In this document: in pieces, positions 25,913-33,446 of the stretch
Layout of the letters: the number at the start of each line of letters is the position of its first letter
Numbering within the stretch: position 1 is the first letter of the stretch
NCBI RefSeq assembly: GCF_000497245.1
Contig: NZ_AWTC01000022.1
Location: forward strand, 1 to 49,171
DNA: 49,171 bases
Source of the DNA: Sporolactobacillus laevolacticus DSM 442
Lineage (GTDB): Bacteria > Bacillota > Bacilli > Bacillales > Sporolactobacillaceae
Direction: 5' to 3'
The notes under the pieces: model-generated
Told to the model about the DNA's origin: nothing
Database searches by the model: none
What the model saw: only the letters and a program-made list of their open reading frames with translations
Translations under genes and position numbers: made by a program

Positions 25913-28765
25913 ATGTCACGGCGTGAAAAAGTTTTAACGTATATGGAAAAGCACGCACTCAGTATGGATCAAGGTGTGACAACGAGTGAAATTTCCGAAG
26001 CGATCGGTGTGCTTCGCCCGAATGTTAGCAAGGAGTTAAATCAGCTTGTCAGAGAGGGAAGGATAAAGAAGTTAAATGGTCGACCGGTTCACTATGTCGT
26101 GAATCATGCAGTCGGGAAACGTAAAATTAAGATGGAGCAGAAACCCAACATTGGGTTTGCAGGGGATGCTCGTATCAGTGATCACAACATTAAAGAGAAA
26201 TCTGCTGCACATAAGAACGAAGTGGATGCTTTTGAGAACATGATTGGCAATCGTGATAGCCTAAAGAATCAAGTCGAGCAGGCCAAAGCAGCATTGCTTT
26301 ATCCACCGCACGGACTGAATACACTGATCATTGGGCCGACAGGATCCGGTAAGACGTATTTTGCTAATAAAATGTACCATTTTGCATTAGATAAGGAGAT
26401 CATCTCCAAAAAGGGATTTACCACATTCAATTGTGCAGATTACGCACACAATCCGCAGTTGTTGATGTCGCATTTGTTTGGCTACGTCAAGGGAGCTTTT
26501 ACTGGTGCCAACAGTGATAAAGATGGTCTGATTCAAGAAGCTGATGGCGGAATGCTTTTTCTTGATGAAGTCCATCGTCTGCCGCCTGAGGGGCAAGAAA
26601 TGATTTTTTATTTTATGGATCATGGAACATACAGCCGTTTAGGCGAAACGACCAAAGTTCATCATGCGGACGTCAGACTTGTTTACGCAACAACTGAAGA
26701 CCCGGAAAGTTCATTGTTGCAGACTTTTGTCCGTCGTATCCCGATCATCATTCAGCTGCCGGACTTTAAACAAAGAAGTGCACGTGAAAAATTACAATTA
26801 TTAGAACAATTATTAACACTTGAAGCAAATCGGATTCATAAAAATATTCGTTTAAATGAAGATGTCGTTCAAGCACTGCTGGGAAGTGTTACATACGGTA
26901 ATGTTGGGCAATTGAAATCTAATATTCAATTAGTGTGTGCTCAAGGCTTTTTGAATAGCATGCATAATAAAAATGAAATAACCCTGCTTTTTAGCCAGTT
27001 GCCGCCAAATATCAAAGATGGACTTTCCAATTTGGCTGACAATCGGAAAGAACTGGGGAATCTGAGTCGCTTGTTGGAACCGACGATGGTGATCAAGCCC
27101 AATGCTAAGCGCGGTCTGCCCGACATTGACAGCTATGAACTGCCTTATAATTTGTATGAAATCATTGGCGATAAAGCTACGCTACTGAAAGACGAAGGAT
27201 TGGACCAAACAGCGATCAATAACTTCATTATGACGGATATTAATCTGCATTTAAAATCTTTTTATCGGCAAGGGAATCTGGAAAAAACGTTCAGCAGTCT
27301 GAATGAGATCGTTGATCAAGAAATTATTGACTTAACCAAGCAGATCCAACGCCTGCTTCAGGAAAGAGAGAATTATCCAGTCAGGGATAATTTCATTTAC
27401 GCGATGAGTTTACATATCAGCTCTTTTATTAAGCGGGTCCAGTCAGGAAAACCGTTACGCAGTATTTCATCTGATTTGATTTCAATGGTCCATGATTATC
27501 CTGATGAACTCAAGATTGCGGAACACGTTAAAGTATTGATCGAGGATCATTATCGTTTTCCCGTTCCTGAATCTGAAGTGTATTACATGGCGATCCTTTT
27601 AGTCTCGTTAAAATCAGAACCTAAAGCCGGAAAAGTTGGAATCGTTGTGGCAGCCCATGGGAACAGTACCGCATCCTCAATGGTGCAAGTGGTTTCGCAA
27701 CTGCTGTCTGTCGATAATATCGCCGCATATGATATGCCGCTTGAAATGAGTCCTAAAGTCGCATTGGATGGCATTGCATTACAAGCAAAAAATATCGATC
27801 AGGGCAACGGGGTTTTACTATTGGTCGATATGGGGTCTCTGAGCACATTTAGCAGTAAACTGACAGAGAAAACGAATGTTCATGTCAAAACGATCGATAT
27901 GGTGACGACAGCGATGGTGCTTGAAGCAGCTCGTAAAACAGCACTGATCGATAGTGATCTTGAAACAGTATATCGGGAATTGCGTGAATTTAATGGCTAT
28001 TCTCGAACGATTAATAAGGTCCAGAAAAAAAAGAATGATGTTCAGAAAATATCAGATCAAAGAGAGAAGGCTATTATTGCGATTTGTTCGACGGGTGAAG
28101 GAACAGCTCAGAGAATTAAAGACCTGTTAGATAAGATATTGGTCGACAATCTGATTGATGATATCACAGTGATCACAGTTTCGGTCGTGAATATGAAAGA
28201 ACAAATTGCTAAAATCCAGCAAAAATATCAAATCGTAGCCACGACCGGTGTTGTGAATCCCCAACTTGCTGTTCCATTCGTTTCACTAGAAAATTTATTG
28301 CAGGGTGGAGGCGAGAGTTTTGTCAGTCTGATCGAAGAAATAAACAATCATACTGTACGTGAAGCAGAGGCTCTGGAACATTCGGAGTTATTAACGGAAG
28401 AAATGAGTCAGAACTATTTGGGACAGTACTTTACATTCATTAATCCCGAAAAAATCGCAAAAATATTGTGGAGTTATTGCGATTTTATTCAGCAGCGCAG
28501 TAAGCTCAACATGTCCAATGCCTTCAAAGTTAGTTTGATTATGCATATGGCAGGAGCAATTGAGCGTTATCTGACACGCTCAGAAATGAATGTTGATGAT
28601 GATCAACTAGCTAGCGTCAGATTGGAGAAACTGTACCCGATCGTGAAACAGGCGAATAAGGTTCTGCACGACACGATTAATATCGATCTTTCAGAGGCTG
28701 AAGTGTATTATATCGTCGAAATATTTAATACAGAAAAAGAAAAAAACGATACACAAAATAAATGA
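25913..28765 (+). CDS. levR: LevR/ManR-type sigma-54 activator with PTS regulation domains (second paralogue)
   Basis: 950 aa with the same domain order as the preceding gene: winged helix, AAA+ with Walker A GPTGSGKT and the GAFTGA loop in YVKGAFTGANSDK, Walker B LFLDEVHRLPPEGQEM, PRD1, EIIA-Man domain VAAHGNSTA (His 582), EIIB-like domain with CSTGEGTA, and PRD2 with the HMAGAIERYLTR segment. All phosphorylation-site types seen in the first paralogue are kept, so neither looks degenerate. ATG 25913 follows AAAAAAGGAGGG; the frame is open to 25844 upstream but without SD. It lies directly upstream of the sigma-54 promoter of the PTS genes and is the best candidate for their activator. Confidence 0.9.
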   Translation: MSRREKVLTYMEKHALSMDQGVTTSEISEAIGVLRPNVSKELNQLVREGRIKKLNGRPVHYVVNHAVGKRKIKMEQKPNIGFAGDARISDHNIKEKSAAHKNEVDAFENMIGNRDSLKNQVEQAKAALLYPPHGLNTLIIGPTGSGKTYFANKMYHFALDKEIISKKGFTTFNCADYAHNPQLLMSHLFGYVKGAFTGANSDKDGLIQEADGGMLFLDEVHRLPPEGQEMIFYFMDHGTYSRLGETTKVHHADVRLVYATTEDPESSLLQTFVRRIPIIIQLPDFKQRSAREKLQLLEQLLTLEANRIHKNIRLNEDVVQALLGSVTYGNVGQLKSNIQLVCAQGFLNSMHNKNEITLLFSQLPPNIKDGLSNLADNRKELGNLSRLLEPTMVIKPNAKRGLPDIDSYELPYNLYEIIGDKATLLKDEGLDQTAINNFIMTDINLHLKSFYRQGNLEKTFSSLNEIVDQEIIDLTKQIQRLLQERENYPVRDNFIYAMSLHISSFIKRVQSGKPLRSISSDLISMVHDYPDELKIAEHVKVLIEDHYRFPVPESEVYYMAILLVSLKSEPKAGKVGIVVAAHGNSTASSMVQVVSQLLSVDNIAAYDMPLEMSPKVALDGIALQAKNIDQGNGVLLLVDMGSLSTFSSKLTEKTNVHVKTIDMVTTAMVLEAARKTALIDSDLETVYRELREFNGYSRTINKVQKKKNDVQKISDQREKAIIAICSTGEGTAQRIKDLLDKILVDNLIDDITVITVSVVNMKEQIAKIQQKYQIVATTGVVNPQLAVPFVSLENLLQGGGESFVSLIEEINNHTVREAEALEHSELLTEEMSQNYLGQYFTFINPEKIAKILWSYCDFIQQRSKLNMSNAFKVSLIMHMAGAIERYLTRSEMNVDDDQLASVRLEKLYPIVKQANKVLHDTINIDLSEAEVYYIVEIFNTEKEKNDTQNK

Positions 28766-28844
28766 TACACAACTAAGTGTGTCATTTATTTTTTTTTATT
28801 AGTGGAAAAATCCTGTTATTCCGGCTCTTTTATACGATACACAA
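28748..28844 (+). promoter_or_regulatory. repeated GATACACAA elements, candidate upstream activating sequence
   Basis: GATACACAA occurs at 28748-28756, 28764-28772 and 28836-28844, and TTGTGTA in reverse orientation lies at 28872-28878. The first two are 16 bp apart and about 75-100 bp upstream of the -24 element, the usual range for enhancer sites of sigma-54 activators. The 28836 copy is close to the promoter itself. Binding by LevR is inferred. Confidence 0.5.
28760..28797 (+). terminator. rho-independent terminator of levR2
   Basis: AAATGATACAC (28760-28770) pairs with GTGTGTCATTT (28777-28787) over 11 positions with one G-U pair and a six-base loop, followed by a run of T. The left arm contains one of the GATACACAA elements, so the DNA may serve two purposes. 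Confidence 0.8.
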
Positions 28845-28847
28845 AAA

Positions 28848-28864
28848 TTGGCATGTAATTTGCT
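28848..28864 (+). promoter_or_regulatory. sigma-54 (-24/-12) promoter of the mannose-type PTS operon
   Basis: TTGGCAT-GTAAT-TTGCT matches the RpoN consensus TTGGCACN5TTGCW at all but one position. The invariant GG (28850-28851) and GC (28862-28863) are separated by exactly 10 bp. Two sigma-54-dependent LevR-type activators lie directly upstream and the PTS genes downstream. Confidence 0.9.
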
Positions 28865-28927
28865 TATGATGTTGTGTAGGGATTTTCTGAGAGATTTTAT
28901 ACTCTTCGTGGTTTGAAACCCAAATCA

Positions 28928-28941
28928 TGAAAGCGCTACAG
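28928..28941 (+). promoter_or_regulatory. cre-like site in the PTS operon leader
   Basis: TGAAAGCGCTACAG fits the cre consensus at 12 of 14 positions, with an intact TGAAAGCGCTA core. It is about 65 bp downstream of the -12 element, as in the B. subtilis lev operon where CcpA acts downstream of the start. Confidence 0.45.
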
Positions 28942-29001
28942 AGTAATCAGAAACTACGAACGCGTGGTGAGCGTGGATTACTTACTCGGAAAAGGTGGAG
29001 A

Positions 29002-29079
29002 GTGATATTAGTTATTTTGCTCGCACTTGCAATGTTGGTGGGTTGTCATGACGATGGATGTTCGTTTATTACGTATTGA
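29002..29079 (+). CDS. possible 25-residue hydrophobic leader peptide overlapping the EIIB start
   Basis: GTG 29002 follows AAAGGTGGAGA and opens a 25-codon frame beginning MILVILLALAMLVGC, i.e. a hydrophobic stretch ending in a lipobox-like LVGC, then a short polar tail to TGA 29077. It overlaps the start of the EIIB gene (29048) by 32 nt in another frame. It may be a translated leader, a truncated lipoprotein start or chance; the good SD and the hydrophobic composition favour translation. No function is assigned. Confidence 0.35.
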   Translation: MILVILLALAMLVGCHDDGCSFITY

Positions 29080-29545
29080 CAGTCGTTTACTACATGGGCA
29101 AGTGACTACGAATTGGGCGAAAGCCATCCACGTTAATCGCATCTTAGTTGTATCTGATCGTGTGGCGCGCGATCTGACACGCAAGACATTGATCGTGCAA
29201 GCTGCACCTCCTGGAATTAGGACGCATGTCGTTACGTTGGAGAAAATGATAAGAATCTATCATGATCCGCGTTTTAACGTTTTAAAACCTATGATTCTGG
29301 TTGAGAACGCAGTTGACGCAAGATGCATTGTCGAAGGTGGCATAAGGGTTGATTCGATCAATATTGGTGCGATTAGCTTTGACAATACGCGAGTCATGGT
29401 TACCGATGCAATCGCTGTTAATGCGGCCGATGTGGAGGCTTTCAAGTGGTTTCATGATCATGGGATTAAGCTTGATGTCCGCAAGGTTTCCAATGATAGT
29501 TCAAAAAATCTTTGGAAAGCGCTTTCTGAAAAGGGCTTGGTGTAG
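29048..29545 (+). CDS. PTS mannose/fructose/sorbose family EIIB component, stand-alone
   Basis: 165 aa, one complete EIIB-Man/Lev domain. The phosphoacceptor His is residue 16 in RIDSRLLHGQV; VQAAPPG and the C-terminal LDVRKVSNDSSKNLW segment are also conserved. EIIB receives phosphate from EIIA-His and passes it to the sugar in the EIIC-EIID channel. A second EIIB is fused in the next gene, so this one is extra and may phosphorylate an activator PRD instead of sugar (inference). ATG 29048 has GGTGGG 5 nt upstream; ATG 29054 is an alternative. It is first in the sigma-54 operon. Confidence 0.87.
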   Translation: MTMDVRLLRIDSRLLHGQVTTNWAKAIHVNRILVVSDRVARDLTRKTLIVQAAPPGIRTHVVTLEKMIRIYHDPRFNVLKPMILVENAVDARCIVEGGIRVDSINIGAISFDNTRVMVTDAIAVNAADVEAFKWFHDHGIKLDVRKVSNDSSKNLWKALSEKGLV

Positions 29546-29614
29546 ATCAAATGATTTTTAAATTTTCTGCTCTACTTAATTGTGTATTTCCTTAAACATG
29601 AAGGGGGGTGAGAA

Positions 29615-29662
29615 GTGTTTCATCACGACGAATCGATCCAGTATGTTGTTTCGATTTTTTGA
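29615..29662 (+). CDS. possible 15-residue small ORF with strong SD
   Basis: AGGGGGGTGAG is followed by GTG 29615 and the frame MFHHDESIQYVVSIF, ending at TGA 29660-29662. The stop overlaps the first base of a perfect cre site. The SD is among the strongest in this region, but the peptide is unrecognised and could be a relic. Confidence 0.25.
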   Translation: MFHHDESIQYVVSIF

Positions 29663-29673
29663 AAGCGATGACA
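29660..29673 (+). promoter_or_regulatory. cre site between the EIIB gene and manX
   Basis: TGAAAGCGATGACA satisfies TGWAANCGNTNWCA at every position. It lies in the unusually long 187-bp gap before manX, which suggests an internal promoter or a CcpA roadblock within the operon. No good -35/-10 pair was found next to it. Confidence 0.5.
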
Positions 29674-29732
29674 GAACTGGATGCTTAAGTAATGTACTAA
29701 AGTGCAAATATTGACATAGGAGGTATTAAACG

Positions 29733-30704
29733 ATGGTAGGTATTATCCTAGCAAGCCACGGCGATTTTGCTGAAGGCATTTTCCAATCCGGCTCAATGAT
29801 TTTTGGAAAGCAGGAGAATGTCCAAACGGTTACCTTAATGCCCAACGAAGGTCCCGACGACGTTAAGACAAAACTGAAAAAAGCGATTGCATCTTTGGAC
29901 GATCAAGAGGAAGTTCTGTTCTTAGTCGATCTTTGGGGCGGAACACCGTTCAATCAAGTCAACAGCTTGTTTGAAGCACACAAAGATAAATGGGCAATCG
30001 TTGCCGGTATGAACTTACCGATGGTGATCGAAGCGTATGCTTCGCGCTTATCCATGAACACAGCACGTGAAATTGCGGCGCATATTTCGCGCACAGCAAA
30101 AGAGGGGGTCAAAATCAGACCTGAAGAATTAGAACCGGCAAAAGCAACGGCTTCAGCTCCTGCCCAGCAGGTAAAGAAAGGTACTCCCGGTACATTTAAA
30201 TACGTGTTGGCACGTGTTGACTCCCGTTTGCTTCACGGTCAGGTCGCAACTGCATGGGCCAAAACGACCCAACCAACGCGTATCATCGTCGTATCCGACG
30301 CGGTAGCTGAGGATGATCTTCGTAAAAAATTAATCCAACAAGCGGCGCCGCCGGGGGTCAAAGCACACGTTGTTCCTGTCGCTCAAATGATCAAACTGGC
30401 AAAGGATGATCAGCATTTTGGTGGTGAACGCGCGCTGCTTCTTTTCGAAAATCCGCAGGATGTGGTGAGAGCGGTTAAGGGCGGTGTTCCATTGACGACC
30501 ATCAATGTAGGTTCTATGGCACACTCACCAGGTAAAGTTCAACCGAATAAGGTGCTCGCCTTTAACCAAGATGATATTGATGCTTTCGCTAAGTTAAGAG
30601 AAGCCGGTTTGGCCTTCGATGTACGTAAGGTGCCAAACGATTCAAAAGGTGACATGAACGAAATTCTCAAGAAAGCTCAAGATGAGTTAAACAAATTAAG
30701 ATAA
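29733..30704 (+). CDS. manX: PTS mannose-family EIIAB component
   Basis: 323 aa, full length for ManX. The EIIA domain (about 1-130) has the phosphoacceptor His 9 in ILASHGDFAEG and the FLVDLWGGTPFNQ segment. An Ala/Pro-rich linker (about residues 138-152) joins it to the EIIB domain, whose His 168 lies in RVDSRLLHGQV. It relays phosphate from HPr to the incoming sugar. AGGAGG precedes the ATG. It is followed at short spacing by manY and manZ. Confidence 0.93.
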   Translation: MVGIILASHGDFAEGIFQSGSMIFGKQENVQTVTLMPNEGPDDVKTKLKKAIASLDDQEEVLFLVDLWGGTPFNQVNSLFEAHKDKWAIVAGMNLPMVIEAYASRLSMNTAREIAAHISRTAKEGVKIRPEELEPAKATASAPAQQVKKGTPGTFKYVLARVDSRLLHGQVATAWAKTTQPTRIIVVSDAVAEDDLRKKLIQQAAPPGVKAHVVPVAQMIKLAKDDQHFGGERALLLFENPQDVVRAVKGGVPLTTINVGSMAHSPGKVQPNKVLAFNQDDIDAFAKLREAGLAFDVRKVPNDSKGDMNEILKKAQDELNKLR

Positions 30705-30737
30705 TAATTATTCAGGAGAAAGGGAGGATTAACAATC

Positions 30738-31544
30738 ATGGATTTGAACATTATTCAAATTATATTAGTCGTTCTCGTGGCATTTTTAGCGGGTATGGAA
30801 GGAATTCTGGATGAATTTCACTTTCACCAACCAGTCATTGCATGTACGTTAATCGGCTTAGTGACAGGAAATTTAGTACCATGTCTTATCCTTGGCGGTA
30901 CGCTACAAATGATTGCCCTAGGTTGGGCAAATATCGGTGCCGCTGTAGCGCCTGATGCTGCGCTAGCATCTGTTGCCTCTGCAATTATTTTAGTTCTTAG
31001 TGGGCAAGGCAATGCTGGTGTATCTTCTGCAATCGCGATTGCTATCCCGCTTGCCGTTGCAGGTTTGTTATTAACCATCATCTGCCGTACGATTGCAACA
31101 GCTTTTGTGCACTTTATGGATGCTGCAGCTAATGAAGGAAGCTTCAAAAAAGTTGAACTATGGCACATCAGCGCGATCTGCATGCAAGGGGTACGTATCG
31201 CCATCCCGGCAGCATTGATTTTAGCAGTTGGTGCGGGTCCAGTTAGAGGGTTACTTGCAGCGATGCCAACTTGGTTGACAAGTGGTTTAGCGATTGGCGG
31301 TGGCATGGTCGTTGCCGTTGGTTATGCAATGGTTATCAACATGATGGCAACAAAAGAAGTATGGCCATTCTTTGCCATTGGTTTCGTACTCGCGACTGTA
31401 ACACAAATCACATTGATCGGTCTTGGTGCTATCGGTGTAGCTATTGCCCTTATCTATCTGGCGCTTTCCAAGCAAGGCGGCTCAGGTAATGGCGGAAATT
31501 CAAACACCGGTGATCCACTAGGCGACATTATTGATAATTACTAA
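30738..31544 (+). CDS. manY: PTS mannose-family EIIC component
   Basis: 268 aa membrane protein, full length for ManY. It has multiple hydrophobic helices and the family motif LGGTLQMIALGWANIGAAVAP; the AIPLAVAG segment is also typical. With EIID it forms the sugar-conducting channel for mannose, glucose or related hexoses. AAAGGGAGG lies before the ATG. The C-terminus ends in a Gly/Asn-rich stretch (about residues 246-258) that is longer than usual and probably cytoplasmic. Confidence 0.93.
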   Translation: MDLNIIQIILVVLVAFLAGMEGILDEFHFHQPVIACTLIGLVTGNLVPCLILGGTLQMIALGWANIGAAVAPDAALASVASAIILVLSGQGNAGVSSAIAIAIPLAVAGLLLTIICRTIATAFVHFMDAAANEGSFKKVELWHISAICMQGVRIAIPAALILAVGAGPVRGLLAAMPTWLTSGLAIGGGMVVAVGYAMVINMMATKEVWPFFAIGFVLATVTQITLIGLGAIGVAIALIYLALSKQGGSGNGGNSNTGDPLGDIIDNY

Positions 31545-31563
31545 GAAGGAGGGAGAAATAAAA

Positions 31564-32475
31564 ATGGCACAAGAATTGAGATTATCAAAAAAGGATCGTA
31601 TTTCTGTTTGGTGGCGCTCAACTTTCCTTCAAGGTTCTTGGAACTATGAACGTATGCAAAATGGCGGTTGGGCCTATACAATGATTCCGGCAATCAAAAA
31701 ACTATACAAAACTAAGGAAGACCGTACGGCTGCACTTAAACGTCACCTAGAGTTCTTTAATACTCACCCTTATGTCGCTTCACCAATTATTGGTGTAACT
31801 TTAGCACTTGAAGAAGAACGTGCAAATGGTGCGCCAGTTGACGACGTAGCCATTCAAGGGGTTAAAATAGGCATGATGGGGCCGTTAGCAGGTATCGGTG
31901 ATCCGGCTTTCTGGTTCACGGTAAAACCAATACTTGGTGCATTAGCAGCTTCTCTTGCGATGACCGGTAACATTCTCGGACCAATTATTTATTTCTTTGG
32001 ATGGAATATTATTCGTATGGCATTCATGTGGTCTACGCAGGAATTTGGCTACAAAGCGGGTTCTAAAATTACTGACGACTTATCTGGTGGATTGCTTCAG
32101 GATATTACTAAAGGTGCATCAATCCTTGGTATGTTCATCCTGGGTGCATTAGTTAACCGTTGGGTATCAATAAAATTCACGCCAGTTGTATCTTCAGTTA
32201 AGCTTGACAAGGGTGCTTTTATTGATTGGAGCAATTTACCGTCCGGCGCGGCAGGAATTAAATCAGCGTTGGAACAACAAGCTTCCGGTCTTTCATTGGC
32301 AGCACAAAAAGTAACGACGTTACAAAACAACTTGGATAGTTTAATTCCCGGTTTAGCTGCATTGGCGTTAACGCTTCTTTGCATGTGGTTGCTTAAGAAG
32401 AAAGTTTCTCCAATCATTATGATTCTTGGGTTGTTCGTGGTTGGTATCGCCTTGCACTTACTAAACGTGATGTAA
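31564..32475 (+). CDS. manZ: PTS mannose-family EIID component
   Basis: 303 aa, full length for ManZ. Conserved elements are QGSWNYERMQNGGWAYTMIP, the HLEFFNTHPYVASPIIGVTL block, GPLAGIGDPAFW, and LSGGLLQDITKGASILGMF, with transmembrane segments in the C-terminal third. The start is ATG 31564 after AGGAGGG; the upstream in-frame start at 31531 lies within manY and lacks an SD. It completes one intact EIIAB-C-D set. A hairpin terminator lies 92 nt downstream. Confidence 0.93.
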   Translation: MAQELRLSKKDRISVWWRSTFLQGSWNYERMQNGGWAYTMIPAIKKLYKTKEDRTAALKRHLEFFNTHPYVASPIIGVTLALEEERANGAPVDDVAIQGVKIGMMGPLAGIGDPAFWFTVKPILGALAASLAMTGNILGPIIYFFGWNIIRMAFMWSTQEFGYKAGSKITDDLSGGLLQDITKGASILGMFILGALVNRWVSIKFTPVVSSVKLDKGAFIDWSNLPSGAAGIKSALEQQASGLSLAAQKVTTLQNNLDSLIPGLAALALTLLCMWLLKKKVSPIIMILGLFVVGIALHLLNVM

Positions 32476-32567
32476 TAGCTAATATTTTAGCCTGGGTATA
32501 TATTTATTCATTGAGTCATTAAATTGAGTATAAATCCTGCATCCCAGGAGTTGTATGCCAATAATTG

Positions 32568-32606
32568 AGCCTGATTCCTCTTAAGTTAAGGATTTCAGGC
32601 TTTATC
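32568..32606 (+). terminator. terminator after manZ
   Basis: AGCCTGA (32568-32574) pairs with TCAGGCT (32595-32601), with an additional inner TCCT/AGGA pairing; TTTATC follows. It separates the PTS operon from the DUF956 gene, which has its own promoter. Confidence 0.7.
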
Positions 32607-32648
32607 TATATGTTTTCTAACTAACCGCTTGAGCATGCCCGATCAAAA

Positions 32649-32677
32649 TTGTTTGGTCGATGGAAAAAAAGTATAAT
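32649..32677 (+). promoter_or_regulatory. sigma-A promoter of the DUF956 gene
   Basis: TTGTTT (32649-32654) and a perfect TATAAT (32672-32677) are 17 bp apart. Transcription would begin near 32684, downstream of an in-frame ATG at 32680, which supports the later start at 32713. Confidence 0.75.
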
Positions 32678-32712
32678 GAATGAGTATAGCGAAAGGGAAT
32701 GGAGCAAAGAAA

Positions 32713-33096
32713 ATGGTTCAATCAATGAATACAAAAGTCGATTTTGTAGGGGATGCCACTTCTTTTATTGGGCTTGCTGATTATGGCAAAATCATGATTG
32801 GCGACAAAGGGTTTGAGTTTTATAATGACCGAGATGCTCGAAAAAACATTCAAATCCCTTGGGATGACGTCGATTATGTCGTTGCTTCAGTGATGTTTAA
32901 AGGGAAGTGGATTCCTCGCTATGCCATACGAACGAAAAAAAATGGAGCGTACTCTTTTTCTTCTAAGAATCCTAAGGAAGTTTTGCGTGCCGTGCGAAAA
33001 TACGTGAAACCGGAACGAATGGTTCGGTCGCTGACGTTCTTTCAAGTGGTCAAGCGCGGACTAAAAGCCAAGTTCGGTCGAAAAAGAAGTAATTAG
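32713..33096 (+). CDS. manO: DUF956 family protein (ManO-like)
   Basis: 127 aa, DUF956, a family found almost only beside mannose-class PTS operons. The N-terminal VDFVGDATSFIGLADYGKI and the YVVASVMFKGKWIPRYAIRT segments are typical. No catalytic motif is visible; a regulatory role towards the PTS has been proposed for the family but is not settled. It is normally co-transcribed with manZ; here a terminator and a separate sigma-A promoter precede it, so it may be expressed without inducer. ATG 32713 has GGAG 8 nt upstream. Confidence 0.8.
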   Translation: MVQSMNTKVDFVGDATSFIGLADYGKIMIGDKGFEFYNDRDARKNIQIPWDDVDYVVASVMFKGKWIPRYAIRTKKNGAYSFSSKNPKEVLRAVRKYVKPERMVRSLTFFQVVKRGLKAKFGRKRSN

Positions 33097-33156
33097 TATC
33101 CTGTACGTTTAAATTGTTAGAAAATCACGTTTCATTTGCTGCTCTCCATCTGAACG

Positions 33157-33187
33157 AACAGTCGTTTTGCAAACGGCTGTTTTTTTA
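33157..33187 (+). terminator. terminator after the DUF956 gene
   Basis: AACAGTCGTTT pairs with AAACGGCTGTT around a three-base loop, followed by a T run. Confidence 0.8.
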
Positions 33188-33225
33188 GCTTGAATTGTCA
33201 AACTAAGTGCAACACCTAATTATAA

Positions 33226-33396
33226 AAAGCCTCGAAAGGAGTTTTCCTTCACAAACACGTTCTGCATCTTGGCTTTAGATGGTGGGGCATTTCTTAGGAG
33301 TATAAAAAAGGTGTCGATGTTGTCTTGGATATGGGAGGCGGCTTGCTTCAGAAATTAACCGAAAGCGCTTCAATTCCTGGTTTTTTTAATATGTAG
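33226..33396 (+). pseudogene. manZ: decayed fragment of a second mannose-PTS EIID (manZ) gene
   Basis: In the frame of 33226 the translation gives LGFRWWGIS, a TAG stop (33295-33297), then EYKKGVDVVLDMGGGLLQ, KLTESASIPGFFNM and a TAG (33394-33396). This matches the ManZ block that in related proteins reads roughly R-YG-GYxKG-D-V-DMGGGLLQKLTEGASILG. It is not a copy of the adjacent intact manZ, which reads GYKAGSKITDDLSGGLLQDI at this place, so it came from a different EIID paralogue. No start codon or SD is present and only about 55 codons survive. The YobD-like gene directly after it sits where yobD sits behind manXYZ in E. coli, so this may be the last trace of a lost second operon. Confidence 0.75.
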
Positions 33397-33446
33397 ATCG
33401 TTTAAACTTGGTAATAGATGAAAGCACATAAAGTGGGGGGAGACAC

